Below are positions 36,616-46,221 of a DNA stretch of 64,000 bases, in pieces. The stretch is taken from positions 1-64,000 of the forward strand of contig CACYZN010000002.1 in assembly GCA_902778925.1 (NCBI GenBank), written 5' to 3'. The position numbers and the translations under genes were made by a program. The notes below the pieces were generated by a model. That model saw only the letters and a program-made list of their open reading frames with translations, did not search any database and was not told where the DNA came from. Numbering within the stretch: position 1 is the first letter of the stretch; each line of letters starts with the position of its first letter. The DNA comes from an uncultured Bacteroidota bacterium (lineage in GTDB: Bacteria > Bacteroidota > Bacteroidia > Bacteroidales > P3).

Positions 36616-37290
36616 ATGAAGAACATTTTCAAACTCATGGGTGTCGCCCTCATCGCCGGCTCCATGCTCTTCGTCGCTTGCAAAAAAGACGAAAACAATG
36701 ACGATCAGAACAACAACAACAACAACCAGCCCGTCAACAACGATCCTACCGTCAGCGTGAAGTGGAACGATGCCGAGCAGACCATCGGCTACCAGAGCGC
36801 CAGCTCCATCCAGGGTATTGTGTACATCATGGACCTTGCCAAAGGCCTCACCAACGAGGACGGCGTTGATTACATCGACATGCCCGAATTCTACATTTCC
36901 TTAATGACTGCCAATTCGCAGTGGGGTCTCAGCGCCCAGTTCGGTCAGCAGTATGCCCAGCAGTTCCCCACCGAGGTCTACTACGAGACCTACTTCCAGG
37001 ATCAGCAGGGCAATACATTCGGCGACTATGAACTCTACGACCTCGGCGCCCAACCCTCAGTAACCAACTTCGATGCCACCGCCAACAAAGCCGACATCGA
37101 CCTCAACATCATCTTCGCCAGCTATGCCGACGTCCTGGATGCCTACCATACCTACGTCGAAAACGGTGGTGACCTCGACAGCCTCACCGACGAGGAATAC
37201 GAGACCATCATCAACCAGTGGTACGACGCTGCCGACAAAGGCAATATGGTGCTCGCCGCCCGCAACTACGTCTTCACCGCTCGTCAATAA
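36616..37290 (+). CDS. Lipoprotein, function unknown
   Basis: 224 residues from MKNIFKLMGVALIAGS; an upstream in-frame ATG at 36568 is inside the promoter box. Lipobox LFVAC with the acylated Cys at about residue 22, then the Bacteroidota-style acidic export signal KKDENNDDQ and an Asn-rich linker. The mature domain is about 190 residues and not recognised; it is aromatic and acidic, with a YADVLDAYHTYVENGGDL helix near the end. Predicted surface-exposed or outer-membrane lipoprotein. First of three consecutive small lipoprotein genes. Confidence 0.75.
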   Translation: MKNIFKLMGVALIAGSMLFVACKKDENNDDQNNNNNNQPVNNDPTVSVKWNDAEQTIGYQSASSIQGIVYIMDLAKGLTNEDGVDYIDMPEFYISLMTANSQWGLSAQFGQQYAQQFPTEVYYETYFQDQQGNTFGDYELYDLGAQPSVTNFDATANKADIDLNIIFASYADVLDAYHTYVENGGDLDSLTDEEYETIINQWYDAADKGNMVLAARNYVFTARQ

Positions 37291-37322
37291 AACCGACAAC
37301 AAAGCATAATTAACAATAAGCT

Positions 37323-37673
37323 ATGAAAAAGACATTCCGTCTGGCTGCCATCGCAGCCGTTGCATCGCTCGCACTCGTTGCCTGCAACAACAACAAGCAG
37401 GTTGAAGAGGAAATCGACACCGTCGCCATCGAGGAAATAGCCGACGAGGCTATCGTCGAGGAGAACGTCGACACTGTCGTGGCCGTTGCCGCTACCGAAG
37501 CCAAAGCCGCTGCTACCACCGCCACCAAGAAGGTGAGCGCCCCCGCTCCCAAGGCCAAAGAGAAGGAAATCAAGGTTGACCAAGCCCCAGCAGAGGAAGT
37601 TGCGACCAAGAACACCACCATGAAAGACCTTGGCAACAGCCAGCAGGTTCAGAGCAACCGCAGAAAACGCTAA
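37323..37673 (+). CDS. Small Ala/Lys/Glu-rich lipoprotein
   Basis: 116 residues. Lipobox LVAC with Cys at about residue 21 (MKKTFRLAAIAAVASLAL leader). The rest is low complexity: an acidic, valine-rich stretch (EEEIDTVAIEEIADEAIVEE), then an Ala/Lys/Pro-rich stretch, and a basic end SNRRKR. It probably has no globular fold and may act as an envelope tether or spacer; this is inference. Two hairpins follow directly. Confidence 0.7.
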   Translation: MKKTFRLAAIAAVASLALVACNNNKQVEEEIDTVAIEEIADEAIVEENVDTVVAVAATEAKAAATTATKKVSAPAPKAKEKEIKVDQAPAEEVATKNTTMKDLGNSQQVQSNRRKR

Positions 37674-37693
37674 AGAAGAACCACCGTTCTTCT

Positions 37694-37710
37694 ATTCGCC
37701 ATCGGCGAAT
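37694..37710 (+). terminator. Small hairpin before the main terminator
   Basis: ATTCGCC-ATC-GGCGAAT, a 7-bp perfect stem 20 bases after the lipoprotein stop. There is no T run, so it may only stabilise the 3' end. Confidence 0.4.
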
Positions 37711-37720
37711 AAATGCACAC

Positions 37721-37755
37721 AAAGCCCCAAACCCTACTGAGTTTGGGGCTTTGTT
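37721..37755 (+). terminator. Rho-independent terminator
   Basis: AAAGCCCCAAAC / GTTTGGGGCTTT (37721-37732 and 37741-37752) with an 8-base loop. The stem's own T-rich end gives the tail. It separates the first two lipoprotein genes from the third. Confidence 0.8.
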
Positions 37756-37782
37756 CAACAACCTTGCAACAAGCACAACACC

Positions 37783-38277
37783 ATGAAACACCACATCAGG
37801 CTCCTCACCATAGCCTTGCTCGCACTAGTCTTAGCAGCATGCAATGACACACAGTCGAAAGATACCGCCGCCATCAAAGCAGCTGCACAAGGCTACCTCG
37901 ACGCCACCGGCAACTACCTCATTGACGAAGCTGCCCCCTTCACAACCCAAAACACACGCCAATACTCGCTCCCGGTACTGAAACGCCTCAAAGAACTCTG
38001 CGACACCGCCTCCATGAACGCCAACATGCCGGCCGAAATCACCATCAAAGGCGTTCGCATTGTAGACAGCACCCATGCCTATGCCTATTTCCACAAACAC
38101 ACTCCCATCAAAGAACAAGACGACAGCGTGATGGTGCTGAAAGAGAACGGGCAATGGCTTGTCGACGTAAGACTATCAATGATGCCCTACCTCAACATGC
38201 AGCCAGGGCAAGACATCGAGCACCGCTTCGACCCCACACTGAAGCAAATGCCAAAGAAAGAACCTCGGCAAGAATAA
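37783..38277 (+). CDS. Lipoprotein with NTF2/DUF4878-like body
   Basis: 164 residues. Lipobox LAAC with Cys at about residue 20 (MKHHIRLLTIALLALVL leader). The mature part has a helix AAAQGYLDATGNYLIDEAA and then strands ending VLKENGQWLVDVRL. That layout resembles small NTF2-like or DUF4878 lipoproteins; the family call is tentative. It starts 28 bases after a terminator, and no strong promoter is visible in that gap, so its transcription is unclear. Confidence 0.65.
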   Translation: MKHHIRLLTIALLALVLAACNDTQSKDTAAIKAAAQGYLDATGNYLIDEAAPFTTQNTRQYSLPVLKRLKELCDTASMNANMPAEITIKGVRIVDSTHAYAYFHKHTPIKEQDDSVMVLKENGQWLVDVRLSMMPYLNMQPGQDIEHRFDPTLKQMPKKEPRQE

Positions 38278-38299
38278 TTCCGTATTGCACTTTTTTTCA

Positions 38300-38328
38300 C
38301 CGGCCGGCTGTAACATTTAGCCGGCCGG
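38300..38328. terminator. GC-rich hairpin after the third lipoprotein gene
   Basis: CCGGCCGGCT ... AGCCGGCCGG, a 10-bp perfect stem with a 9-base loop. There is no T run on the plus side, so it may be a weak or factor-assisted terminator. Confidence 0.5.
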
Positions 38329-38363
38329 CGGCGTCTATATAGGTGAACGGCGGCAAAGAAAAA

Positions 38364-38395
38364 TTTGCGCAATCCAAATAAATGCCCTATCTTTG
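38364..38395 (+). promoter_or_regulatory. Promoter of the type B cargo / recQ unit
   Basis: TTTG at 38364-38367, a 20-base spacer, TATCTTTG at 38388-38395. Leader of about 65 bases before ATG 38466. Confidence 0.75.
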
Positions 38396-38465
38396 CCACG
38401 TGTACAGTGCAGCCTCGGCTGCCGTAAACCTATTGTAAACCAACAAACAAACAGCACCACCAGCG

Positions 38466-41411
38466 ATGAAACCGACCAAACATATCGCCGCCCTCGTGGC
38501 CTTGCTCCTCACCACCACCGTGGCCGTAGCCCAGACAAACCCCTGCCCGGGGTGGAAGAACCCCACCAACTTCTCGGCCACCTTCACCAACGCCTATGGA
38601 GGAACCTCCAACTGCTGGTCTGGCAAAGTGGGCACCCCTGTCGCCTATCCTGGCCAGGCGCCCAACGTAATGACCAGCACCACCGGCATCTCACTTAACT
38701 CCACAGTCTATTCCGGCAACAATCTCACTACCGCCACCACCCCTGCCGACTCGTGGAGCAGCAGCAATCTGCCCACTCCCGGCCGCCAGTTCTACATCAA
38801 TACCACCAACGGCAACGACGCCAACGTGGGCAGCGGCTTGAAATACATACCCTCGGCCACCTTCAACTTTGCCGGCATTCCCGGCCTCATCGAGCCCACC
38901 AACATCACCAGCACCGTCCGCATCGGCGACGGCTATGGCGCTGGCCAAGGCCAAAGCATCGGCAACGCCGCCGCGCTCTACTACGAGATTCTGCCCTCGG
39001 TCGACAACGCCATCCTCGTGCTCTACTACGCCATCGTGGTAGAAGCCCCCGGCCACGGTGTCAATACTGATCCCGCCATGATAATACGCGTCATGGAAAA
39101 GACCGACCCCGAGAATCCAAACAGCAGCTGGAGCCAGGTGAGCGACAACAAAGCCTACTACATAACCTCGACCCCCGCAAACTGTTCCTACTGCTCCGAT
39201 GGTGGTGCGGGCAACATCGTAATCGGCCAAGGAGGTTGGCACGAGGCTGGTGCCTTCTACTATAAATCGTGGGAGAAGGTAGTCATCAACCTCAGCGACC
39301 GCATCGGATTTCCCACCCGCATCGAGATATTGGTGCGCGACTGCGCCTACACAGCCCACTGTGCCTACGCCTACATCGCCGGCGAGTGCCAGTCGGCCAA
39401 GATCAACGTCGCCGGCTGCCCCCCGGGCATGTCGACCGAAGTGGCCACCCTCGGCGTGCCACGCGGCATGAAGAACTACGAATGGAGCGTCTCAAACTAT
39501 GGTGTCTCCGACCCGGTGACCAACATCGAGGCCGGCGAGATGAACGACTACTTCACCTTCCGCACCCTGCAGACCGGCACCGATGCCGACTCGGGCTACC
39601 TCTACCACGCCCAAGCCGACGACTTCCGCGTGGTCTACCACCCCCACGGCCCTGGCACACAAGACGAGACCAACGACTCGATAGGTCTGTGGCAGACCTT
39701 CCGCTGCAACGTAACCTCGGCCATCGACCCCGCCAAGCCCTTCACCTCGTCAATCTACGTCAATGTGAAGAACTCCAAGCCCTCGGTCCACATCGACACG
39801 CTCTACAGCTGCGACGGCTACATCACCCTGAAGAACCGCAGTGAGATTCCCGGCGAGTCGCTCGACTCCATCAACTTCAACACCTCCACCTTCTCGTTCT
39901 ACAACAACCCCGTGGGTGGCGGCGAGCCCCTGCAGACCTCTAACGGCGACAGCACCACCTACTTCTTCAGCGACGACCAGATAGGTACCCAGATGAGTGT
40001 ACTGGTGCACACCCAGCATAAAATAAACAACAACTGCTACACCGACGCCCTATACCCCATACGCCCCCTGAAGCGCCCTGCCACCGGCTTCACCCTGCTG
40101 CCCGACAGCGTGCTCTGCGACGGCCAGACCACCACCCTCACCGACACCACACCCGGCTCCATCTACCGCCAGTGGAAGCTCATCACCCCCACCTCCACCG
40201 CTGCCGTCCCCGAGTACGACTACGTGACCGGCACCGGCGCCACCGAGAACAAGACCCTGCCCAACCACTCGTTCAACCACACAAGCCCCGTCGAACTCAC
40301 CGTGCGCAACGGTTCCTTCTGCTTCGACACCCTGACCCACGACACCTTGTGGTGCGAGGCCACCGCCAGACACAATGTCATAGTGTTCGACAACCCCAAG
40401 CTCAAAGTGACGGGCGACACCATAGTCTGCGTCGGTAGCAAGACCGCCCTCAAGGTCGAGGTGGAAGGCATGGAAGGCTGCACCTTCCGCTGGTCGCGCA
40501 CCAACGGAGTGGTCGACGGTTCCCTGCCCGCCGGCGACAGCCTCATAGTCGAGCCCTACGCCGACGTAGCCACCTACTACGTCGAGGTGACCAGTCCCGA
40601 CGGCTGCGTGGCCTGGGGCAGCGTCAAGACCTACCTCGTGCGGCCCCGTCTTACCATGATACCCGAAGACGGGCGCGTCTGCCCGGGCGGCGAGGTGATA
40701 CTCACCGGCCACGACGCCGCCTTCTACACCTGGACCTCGACGCCCAGCGACACCACGCTGCTCGACACCGCCAACGTGGTGCACGTCTTCCCGACCCAGA
40801 ACACCATCTACACCATGGTGGGCCACGGCAGCGACTCGTGCGACGCCACACCCATCGACGCCAAAGTGACCATCCTGCCGCCTCCCACACCCAAGGTGAG
40901 CCTCACCCCGCCCTACGTCGACGTCGACGACCCGACGGTGATACTGCACGACGTATCGCCCACCGCCACGTCGAGTTCCTGGACCTTCGACAACGGCGAG
41001 ACCGCCGAAGGCAATAAAGTGAGCCACACATTCGACGGCATAATGAACCGCGAGGAAGTAGGCGTCGAGCTGACCACCCGCAACGTAATCAACTGCGCCA
41101 CGGTGTACCCGTTCAAGATACCCGTCAAGCTCTTCACCGCCTGGTTCCCGACGGCCTTCACTCCCAACAGTGATGACGACAACGCGACCTTCAAACTCTA
41201 CAGCGTGAACAGCTACGAGTACTTCCACATCTACATCTACGACCGCCAAGGCCGCCTGATGTACGAGTCGGACGACCCCGAGTTTGAATGGGACGGCACC
41301 CACGACGGGAACGCCTGCCGCCAGGGCGCCTACGTCTATATCTGCAACTACCGCAAGCCCGGCACCCCGACCCTCAGCACGCTGAAAGGCACTATTACCC
41401 TCATACGCTGA
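38466..41411 (+). CDS. T9SS type B cargo protein (gliding-motility-type C-terminal domain)
   Basis: 981 residues with a signal peptide (MKPTKHIAALVALLLTTT, ending AVAQ). The N-terminal half is unrecognised. Beyond about residue 500 there are several Ig/PKD-like modules, with repeats such as GDTIVCVGSKTALKV and EDGRVCPGGEVILTG, and one PKD-like SSSWTFDNGETAEGN. The last 90 residues are a type B (CHU_C) sorting domain: WFPTAFTPNSDDDNATFKLY, YDRQGRLMYES, WDGTHDGNACRQGAYVY. It is predicted to cross the outer membrane by T9SS and stay at the surface. Its TGA stop overlaps the recQ ATG (TGATG). Confidence 0.85.
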   Translation: MKPTKHIAALVALLLTTTVAVAQTNPCPGWKNPTNFSATFTNAYGGTSNCWSGKVGTPVAYPGQAPNVMTSTTGISLNSTVYSGNNLTTATTPADSWSSSNLPTPGRQFYINTTNGNDANVGSGLKYIPSATFNFAGIPGLIEPTNITSTVRIGDGYGAGQGQSIGNAAALYYEILPSVDNAILVLYYAIVVEAPGHGVNTDPAMIIRVMEKTDPENPNSSWSQVSDNKAYYITSTPANCSYCSDGGAGNIVIGQGGWHEAGAFYYKSWEKVVINLSDRIGFPTRIEILVRDCAYTAHCAYAYIAGECQSAKINVAGCPPGMSTEVATLGVPRGMKNYEWSVSNYGVSDPVTNIEAGEMNDYFTFRTLQTGTDADSGYLYHAQADDFRVVYHPHGPGTQDETNDSIGLWQTFRCNVTSAIDPAKPFTSSIYVNVKNSKPSVHIDTLYSCDGYITLKNRSEIPGESLDSINFNTSTFSFYNNPVGGGEPLQTSNGDSTTYFFSDDQIGTQMSVLVHTQHKINNNCYTDALYPIRPLKRPATGFTLLPDSVLCDGQTTTLTDTTPGSIYRQWKLITPTSTAAVPEYDYVTGTGATENKTLPNHSFNHTSPVELTVRNGSFCFDTLTHDTLWCEATARHNVIVFDNPKLKVTGDTIVCVGSKTALKVEVEGMEGCTFRWSRTNGVVDGSLPAGDSLIVEPYADVATYYVEVTSPDGCVAWGSVKTYLVRPRLTMIPEDGRVCPGGEVILTGHDAAFYTWTSTPSDTTLLDTANVVHVFPTQNTIYTMVGHGSDSCDATPIDAKVTILPPPTPKVSLTPPYVDVDDPTVILHDVSPTATSSSWTFDNGETAEGNKVSHTFDGIMNREEVGVELTTRNVINCATVYPFKIPVKLFTAWFPTAFTPNSDDDNATFKLYSVNSYEYFHIYIYDRQGRLMYESDDPEFEWDGTHDGNACRQGAYVYICNYRKPGTPTLSTLKGTITLIR

Positions 41412-43297
41412 TGCCCGACAAACATGCGTTGCTGAAACGCCACTGGGGTCACGAGAGCTTCCGCCCCTTGCAGGAGGCGATAATCGACTCAGTATTGGCA
41501 GGCCACGACACCATGGTCCTGCTGCCCACCGGAGGGGGCAAGTCCCTCTGCTACCAGCTCCCGGCGCTGATGGCAGAGGGTCTCTGCATTGTGGTCTCGC
41601 CGCTGATAGCGCTGATGAAAGACCAGGTGCAACGCCTCAACGACCGCCATATCAAAGCCGCCTGCATAGTGAGCGGCATGTCGGCCGACGAGGTGTCGGC
41701 GGTACTCAACAACAGCATAGCCGGTAGCATCAAGCTGCTGTACGTCTCGCCCGAGCGCTTGCGGCAACGGCGCTTCATAGAGCACCTGCGCCACATGAAG
41801 GTGAGCCTCATCGCCGTCGACGAAGCCCACTGCATCTCGCAGTGGGGACACGACTTCCGCCCCACATACCTGCAGGTGGCCGACATACGCCAATATCACC
41901 CGTCGGCACCCATCATAGCCCTCACCGCCACGGCCACGGCCGCCGTGGTGGCCGACATCGAGCAGCAACTGCACATGCGCAATCCCCGCCTGTTCCGCAG
42001 CACCTTCGCACGTCCCAACCTGAGCTACCAGGTGGTGAGCGACGACAGCAAGGCCACGCGCATAGTGCGTATAGCCCGCAGCATCGAGGGGTGCGGCATA
42101 GTGTATACCCGCAGCCGCAGGGCCACCAAAGAGATAGCCGACCGCCTGGTGGCCGAAGGCGTAAGCGCCAACTACTACCACGCGGGGCTCACCGCCAACG
42201 AGCGCGACCAGCGCCAGTCGGCCTGGATGACTGGCCAATACCGTGTGATGGTGGCCACCAATGCCTTCGGGCTCGGCATCGACAAGGCCGACGTGCGCTT
42301 TGTGATACACTACGACATACCCGAGTCGATCGAGGCCTACTTCCAAGAAGTGGGGCGCGCCGGCCGCGACGGCGCACCAGCCCAGGCCATACTGCTGCGC
42401 GGCGCGGGCGACAGGAAGCGCCTGCAACAGTCGTTCGCCAGCGACTTCCCGTCGGTGAAATACATCCGCAACGTCTATCGCGCCATCTGCAACTACTACA
42501 AACTACCCCTTGGGAGCGGCTACGACAGCCGCCACACCTTCAAGCCCGAAGCCATCTGCACCACCTACAACCTGCTTCCGCGCGAGTTCTACAGTGCCTG
42601 CCTCTTCCTGGAGCGCGAAGGCCTCATTGCGCTGCCAGATCTCAGCAACTCGCAGTCCACCCTCATGGTTGCCGTGGGGCGCGACGAGCTGTACCGCTTC
42701 CAGGTGAACCACCTGCGCCTCGGAGGTCTGCTGCAGACGGTGATGCGCCTATACCCAGGCGTGACCACCGACGCCGTGGCCATCGACGAGCGCCGCATCG
42801 GCTCGCGCTGCTTTGCCGAGCCCGCCGACGTGGTGACCGCCCTCAACGAGCTGCACGCCATGCACGTGGTCGACTACCGCCAGCGCAGCACCAAGCCCGA
42901 AATCATCTTCACCTCGGCCCGCATCGACGAGCACGACATCTACCTCGGCGAAGAGAACTATGCCCAGGTGAAGACCTGTGCCGAATTACGCCTGCGCGCC
43001 ATGCTGGCCTACCTCGAGTGCGACAGTGTGTGCCGCAGCCGCCAGCTGCTGGCCTACTTTGGCGAGACCGACGGGGTCAAGGACTGCGGCACCTGCGACG
43101 TATGCCTGAGCCGCACCGCCCACCACATCGACGCCGCCACGCTGCGCCGCACCCTGGCCACCAACAGCATGACCATAGCCGACCTGTGCCGTCTGCACAG
43201 CGAAAGCAAGAAAAGCGAAATCGCGGAGCTGGTACGCGAGATGCTGGATCGCGGCGAGCTCTACATGGATGCCGACATGCGGCTGAGCCTCTCGTAG
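41411..43297 (+). CDS. recQ: ATP-dependent DNA helicase RecQ
   Basis: 628 residues. 3'-5' superfamily 2 helicase of recombination and fork repair. Walker A PTGGGKSLCYQLP at about residue 37, DEAH box AVDEAHCISQWGHDFRP, motif III ALTATAT, motif V VATNAFGLGIDKADVRFV, motif VI QEVGRAGRDG. The zinc-binding domain follows with cysteines in CDSVCRSRQLLAYFGE and CGTCDVC. The C-terminal HRDC domain is short or absent. The start overlaps the stop of the T9SS cargo gene by one base, so it is probably translationally coupled. The 3' end overlaps the convergent maf gene by 37 bases. Confidence 0.95.
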   Translation: MPDKHALLKRHWGHESFRPLQEAIIDSVLAGHDTMVLLPTGGGKSLCYQLPALMAEGLCIVVSPLIALMKDQVQRLNDRHIKAACIVSGMSADEVSAVLNNSIAGSIKLLYVSPERLRQRRFIEHLRHMKVSLIAVDEAHCISQWGHDFRPTYLQVADIRQYHPSAPIIALTATATAAVVADIEQQLHMRNPRLFRSTFARPNLSYQVVSDDSKATRIVRIARSIEGCGIVYTRSRRATKEIADRLVAEGVSANYYHAGLTANERDQRQSAWMTGQYRVMVATNAFGLGIDKADVRFVIHYDIPESIEAYFQEVGRAGRDGAPAQAILLRGAGDRKRLQQSFASDFPSVKYIRNVYRAICNYYKLPLGSGYDSRHTFKPEAICTTYNLLPREFYSACLFLEREGLIALPDLSNSQSTLMVAVGRDELYRFQVNHLRLGGLLQTVMRLYPGVTTDAVAIDERRIGSRCFAEPADVVTALNELHAMHVVDYRQRSTKPEIIFTSARIDEHDIYLGEENYAQVKTCAELRLRAMLAYLECDSVCRSRQLLAYFGETDGVKDCGTCDVCLSRTAHHIDAATLRRTLATNSMTIADLCRLHSESKKSEIAELVREMLDRGELYMDADMRLSLS

Positions 43298-43833
43298 AGC
43301 CTGGCCACCGGCAGCCCCATCACGTTGTAGTAGCATCCCTCGATGCGTTCCACCCCCACCATGCCGATCCACTCCTGTATGCCATAGGAGCCGGCCTTGT
43401 CGTAGGGCTGGTAGTGGTCCACATAGTATTCTATATCCTCGTCCGCCAGCTGGCGGAAGAAGACCTTGGTGCTCTCGGTGAAGACCTCGACGGCCGAGCG
43501 CGAGCAGAGGCACACGCCGGTGTAGACCGTGTGGCCCTCGCCCGCCAGTTCGTGCAGCATGGCGATGGCTTCGGCGCGGTCGGCGGGCTTGCCCATCACA
43601 TGGCCGCGGTGCACCACCACGGTGTCGGCCGTGACCAGCACCTCGTCGGGGCCGAGCTTGGCGCGGTCGAAGGCATCGGCCTTGCGACGAGCCAGCACCT
43701 CGGCCACCTCGTCGGCCGGAAGCGAGGGCGACACATGCTCGTCGACCTCGAGCGAGACATAATCAATGGGGAACCCCAGCTGGGCGAGCAACTGTCGCCG
43801 GCGGGGGGAGTGCGATGCCAGCAGCAGCCTCAT
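43261..43833 (-). CDS. maf: Maf-family nucleotide pyrophosphatase
   Basis: 190 residues from MRLLLASHSPRRRQLL. House-cleaning pyrophosphatase that removes non-canonical or modified nucleoside triphosphates (dTTP/UTP or m7GTP/CTP subgroups). Motifs: SHSPRRRQLL, VTADTVVVHRG, and KAGSYGIQEWIG near residue 150. The start overlaps the stop of the upstream MORN-repeat gene by ATGA; the 3' end runs 37 bases into recQ on the opposite strand. Confidence 0.9.
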   Translation of the reverse strand: MRLLLASHSPRRRQLLAQLGFPIDYVSLEVDEHVSPSLPADEVAEVLARRKADAFDRAKLGPDEVLVTADTVVVHRGHVMGKPADRAEAIAMLHELAGEGHTVYTGVCLCSRSAVEVFTESTKVFFRQLADEDIEYYVDHYQPYDKAGSYGIQEWIGMVGVERIEGCYYNVMGLPVARLYERLSRMSASM

Positions 43834-44975
43834 TTCACTTCGCGGCCAGCCTTGAACTTGGCGCGGTACACCTCGCGGCCGCCGTCGTACCACATCCACT
43901 TGCCGTCCTTCTCGCCGTCGACAAACTGGCCTTTCTCGACCAGGCTGCCGGCTTCGTTGTAGCGCTCATACTTGCCGTTGAGCACGCCGTCGATGAAGTT
44001 CTGGCGCAGCTCGACCTTGCCGTTGGGGTAGTTGCGCACCTCTTCGCCGTTCTTCACGTCGTCGGAGTAGTGTATGATGTAGCGCACAGAGCCGTCGTCA
44101 TAGAGGCCGCGCCACTCGCCTTCCTTGCGGCCGAAGCTGAAGTCGCCGTAGTAGTCGACGGTGGTGCCGTCGTCGTACCAGGCCGTCCAGCGGCCGTCCT
44201 CGCGGTCGTCGACATAGTTGCCCTCGTGCAGTTTGTTGCCGTTCTCGTAGAGGGTGGTCCAGAGGCCGTCGCGCTTGCCGTCGCGGTAGTTGCCGAAGCG
44301 CCAGCGCTCGCCGGTCTCGTAGTAGTAGGTCCAGAGGCCGTTCTCCTTGCCTTGCTTGTAGGTGCCCTCGATGCCGAGGCGGCCGTTGGTGCGCCAGTAG
44401 AAGCGCCAGAGGCCTTCCTGGTTGCCGTCGACCATGTTGCCCTCCATGTCCTTGTTGCCGTCCGAGGTCCACCAGGTGGCCTGGCCCTGCAGCTCGTTGT
44501 TGCGGTAGGTGCCGCGGAAGCGGAGCTTGCCGTTGGCGTGCCACTGCGAGGTCTCGCCCTCGCGGCTGCCGTTGACGTAGGTAATCTCTTCCTCGACCTG
44601 CCCGTTGTCGTGCCACGAGCGGTAGAGGCCGTTGGGGCGGCCGTCCTGCATGTTCACCTCGCTGCGCAGGTCGCCGTTGCGGAACCACTTGCGGTTGGTG
44701 CCGGTGGCGTGGCATTCCTCGGCCATGCGGCTGCCGTCCTCGTAGTAGAAGGTCCAGGTGCCCACCTTGTTGCCGGCGGCATAGGCGCCACGCTGCGACA
44801 CACGGCCCGAGGGGTAGTACCACACCCAGTTGCCGGTGCGGCGGCCGGCGTCGTCGAGGGTGCCCTCGACCGAGGCCTGGTTGGTGCCGTGGAAGTGTTT
44901 CACATAGGGGGTCTGTGCCTCGAGGGCGAAGGCCGTGGCGAGGCCGAGCAGAAGGGTTGCGAAGAGCTTTTTCAT
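43830..44975 (-). CDS. Secreted MORN-type (MORN_2) repeat protein
   Basis: 381 residues with a signal peptide (MKKLFATLLLGLATAFALEAQ region). About thirteen repeats of 22-24 residues follow, each of the type G.W..YY.NG...EGNY.DGKRDG (for example GKRDGLWTTLYENGN), the MORN_2 pattern. Such proteins are often auto-labelled YwqK antitoxins, but nothing here suggests a toxin-antitoxin role. The export signal points to an envelope scaffold or binding role. It lies between the DUF4270 gene and maf in a tightly packed operon. Confidence 0.8.
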   Translation of the reverse strand: MKKLFATLLLGLATAFALEAQTPYVKHFHGTNQASVEGTLDDAGRRTGNWVWYYPSGRVSQRGAYAAGNKVGTWTFYYEDGSRMAEECHATGTNRKWFRNGDLRSEVNMQDGRPNGLYRSWHDNGQVEEEITYVNGSREGETSQWHANGKLRFRGTYRNNELQGQATWWTSDGNKDMEGNMVDGNQEGLWRFYWRTNGRLGIEGTYKQGKENGLWTYYYETGERWRFGNYRDGKRDGLWTTLYENGNKLHEGNYVDDREDGRWTAWYDDGTTVDYYGDFSFGRKEGEWRGLYDDGSVRYIIHYSDDVKNGEEVRNYPNGKVELRQNFIDGVLNGKYERYNEAGSLVEKGQFVDGEKDGKWMWYDGGREVYRAKFKAGREVK

Positions 44976-44991
44976 GCTGAAGGCATTGTTT

Positions 44992-46218
44992 TTATTCGGA
45001 ATAAACGAAGGCTATGCGTATGGGGTTGGCGGCCTGCGAGCCGGCCAGCACCACGTTGGCGGCCGAGCTGCGGCGCGAGTCGAGCACAAGGCGCATGCCG
45101 GCGTCGCCGCCGTCGCGCAGCAGGCCCTGCAGGTGTTGCGACACCCGCATGCGGTAGTAGTTGCCGTCGGCGTGGTAGCGGCCGTCGATGCCCGACGAGA
45201 GGAGGTCGTTGATGTAGGTGTCCATGCCGTCGACCTGGCGCACGGCCACCAGCATGTCGGGCATGACGGGGCCGGCCTGGGCTACAGGCATGATGAGTTC
45301 GGCGTGGTGTATCACGGCGCGGGGGTGCTGCTCGGCAAAGGCGCGCACGGCGCTGTCGAAGCTGATGTGCACCTGATGTCCCGCCAGCGGCTCGAGGTAG
45401 AGGCGCTGGGCGCCGTCGATGTCGCCGCCGGTGGCGAAGATGGTGCCGGCGTAGTTGTGCTCGAAGTGGGTGAAGTGCTTGGCACCCATGCCGACAGTGA
45501 AGTCGTAGTAGCTGTGGTTGGTGTCGCGGTGGTAGTAGACACGCAGACGGGTGTCGACCGCGGCGAAGTTGATGGTCATCATGCCCGGGTCGGAGCCGGG
45601 CAGCAGCTTGATACGCAAGCCCTTGGCAAACTTGGCGAAGTCCTCGGCGGTGTATGACTGTCCGTCGACAAGCACGTCGGAGATGCCGACGCCCAGATGG
45701 AGCCTGACGACCGTGTCGGCGGCGCTCACCTGCAGGGTGCCGTCGTAGAGCGGGGCCATGCCGTCGACCTCGATGGCGTCGGTGGAGTAGTAGAAGGTGT
45801 CGGCCAGCGGTTCGGCCAGGTGGCGCACTTCGAAGTGGAAGCTGTAGGTGGCCGTCGAGTCGGGGAAGAGCACGTCGTTGACGAGCGAGAGCACCGCCGA
45901 GTCTATGACCATGTCCTCGGTGGTGATCGAGTTGTCGGTCGACGAGAGGGCAATCTGGGTGTAGAGCGTCGACGAGACGAAGCCGAAGACGGGGTCGGCG
46001 TAGTTGCCTATGATACCGAAGGTGTAGTCCGAGGTGAGGAGCGAGTCGTCGGTCGAGCTATAGGCCGCGGTGGCGAAGATGGTGTCGGTGTGGCCGTTGT
46101 AGAGGGTGCCGTGGTCGACCAGGTTGACGCCGAGGTCCGACTCTTCGTCGACGCAGGCGCAGGGCACCACTGCCAGCACAAGGAGTGCCACGAGGGTGGC
46201 GATTCTGGATTTGTTCAT
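44992..46218 (-). CDS. DUF4270 envelope protein
   Basis: 408 residues. The N-terminus is a lipoprotein-like leader (MNKSRIATLVALLVLAVV then PCACVDEES), followed by the DUF4270 hallmark DLGVNLVDHGTLY. The family is restricted to Bacteroidota and commonly sits next to the short glycogen synthase gene, as here. It is predicted to be an exported lipoprotein of unknown function. The lipobox is imperfect (PCAC). It starts 3 bases after the synthase stop. Confidence 0.82.
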   Translation of the reverse strand: MNKSRIATLVALLVLAVVPCACVDEESDLGVNLVDHGTLYNGHTDTIFATAAYSSTDDSLLTSDYTFGIIGNYADPVFGFVSSTLYTQIALSSTDNSITTEDMVIDSAVLSLVNDVLFPDSTATYSFHFEVRHLAEPLADTFYYSTDAIEVDGMAPLYDGTLQVSAADTVVRLHLGVGISDVLVDGQSYTAEDFAKFAKGLRIKLLPGSDPGMMTINFAAVDTRLRVYYHRDTNHSYYDFTVGMGAKHFTHFEHNYAGTIFATGGDIDGAQRLYLEPLAGHQVHISFDSAVRAFAEQHPRAVIHHAELIMPVAQAGPVMPDMLVAVRQVDGMDTYINDLLSSGIDGRYHADGNYYRMRVSQHLQGLLRDGGDAGMRLVLDSRRSSAANVVLAGSQAANPIRIAFVYSE

Positions 46219-46221
46219 CGT

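Noticed and set aside
43830..44975. YwqK-type antitoxin label for the MORN-repeat protein
   Set aside because: It has an export signal and sits in an envelope/housekeeping operon with no toxin gene.
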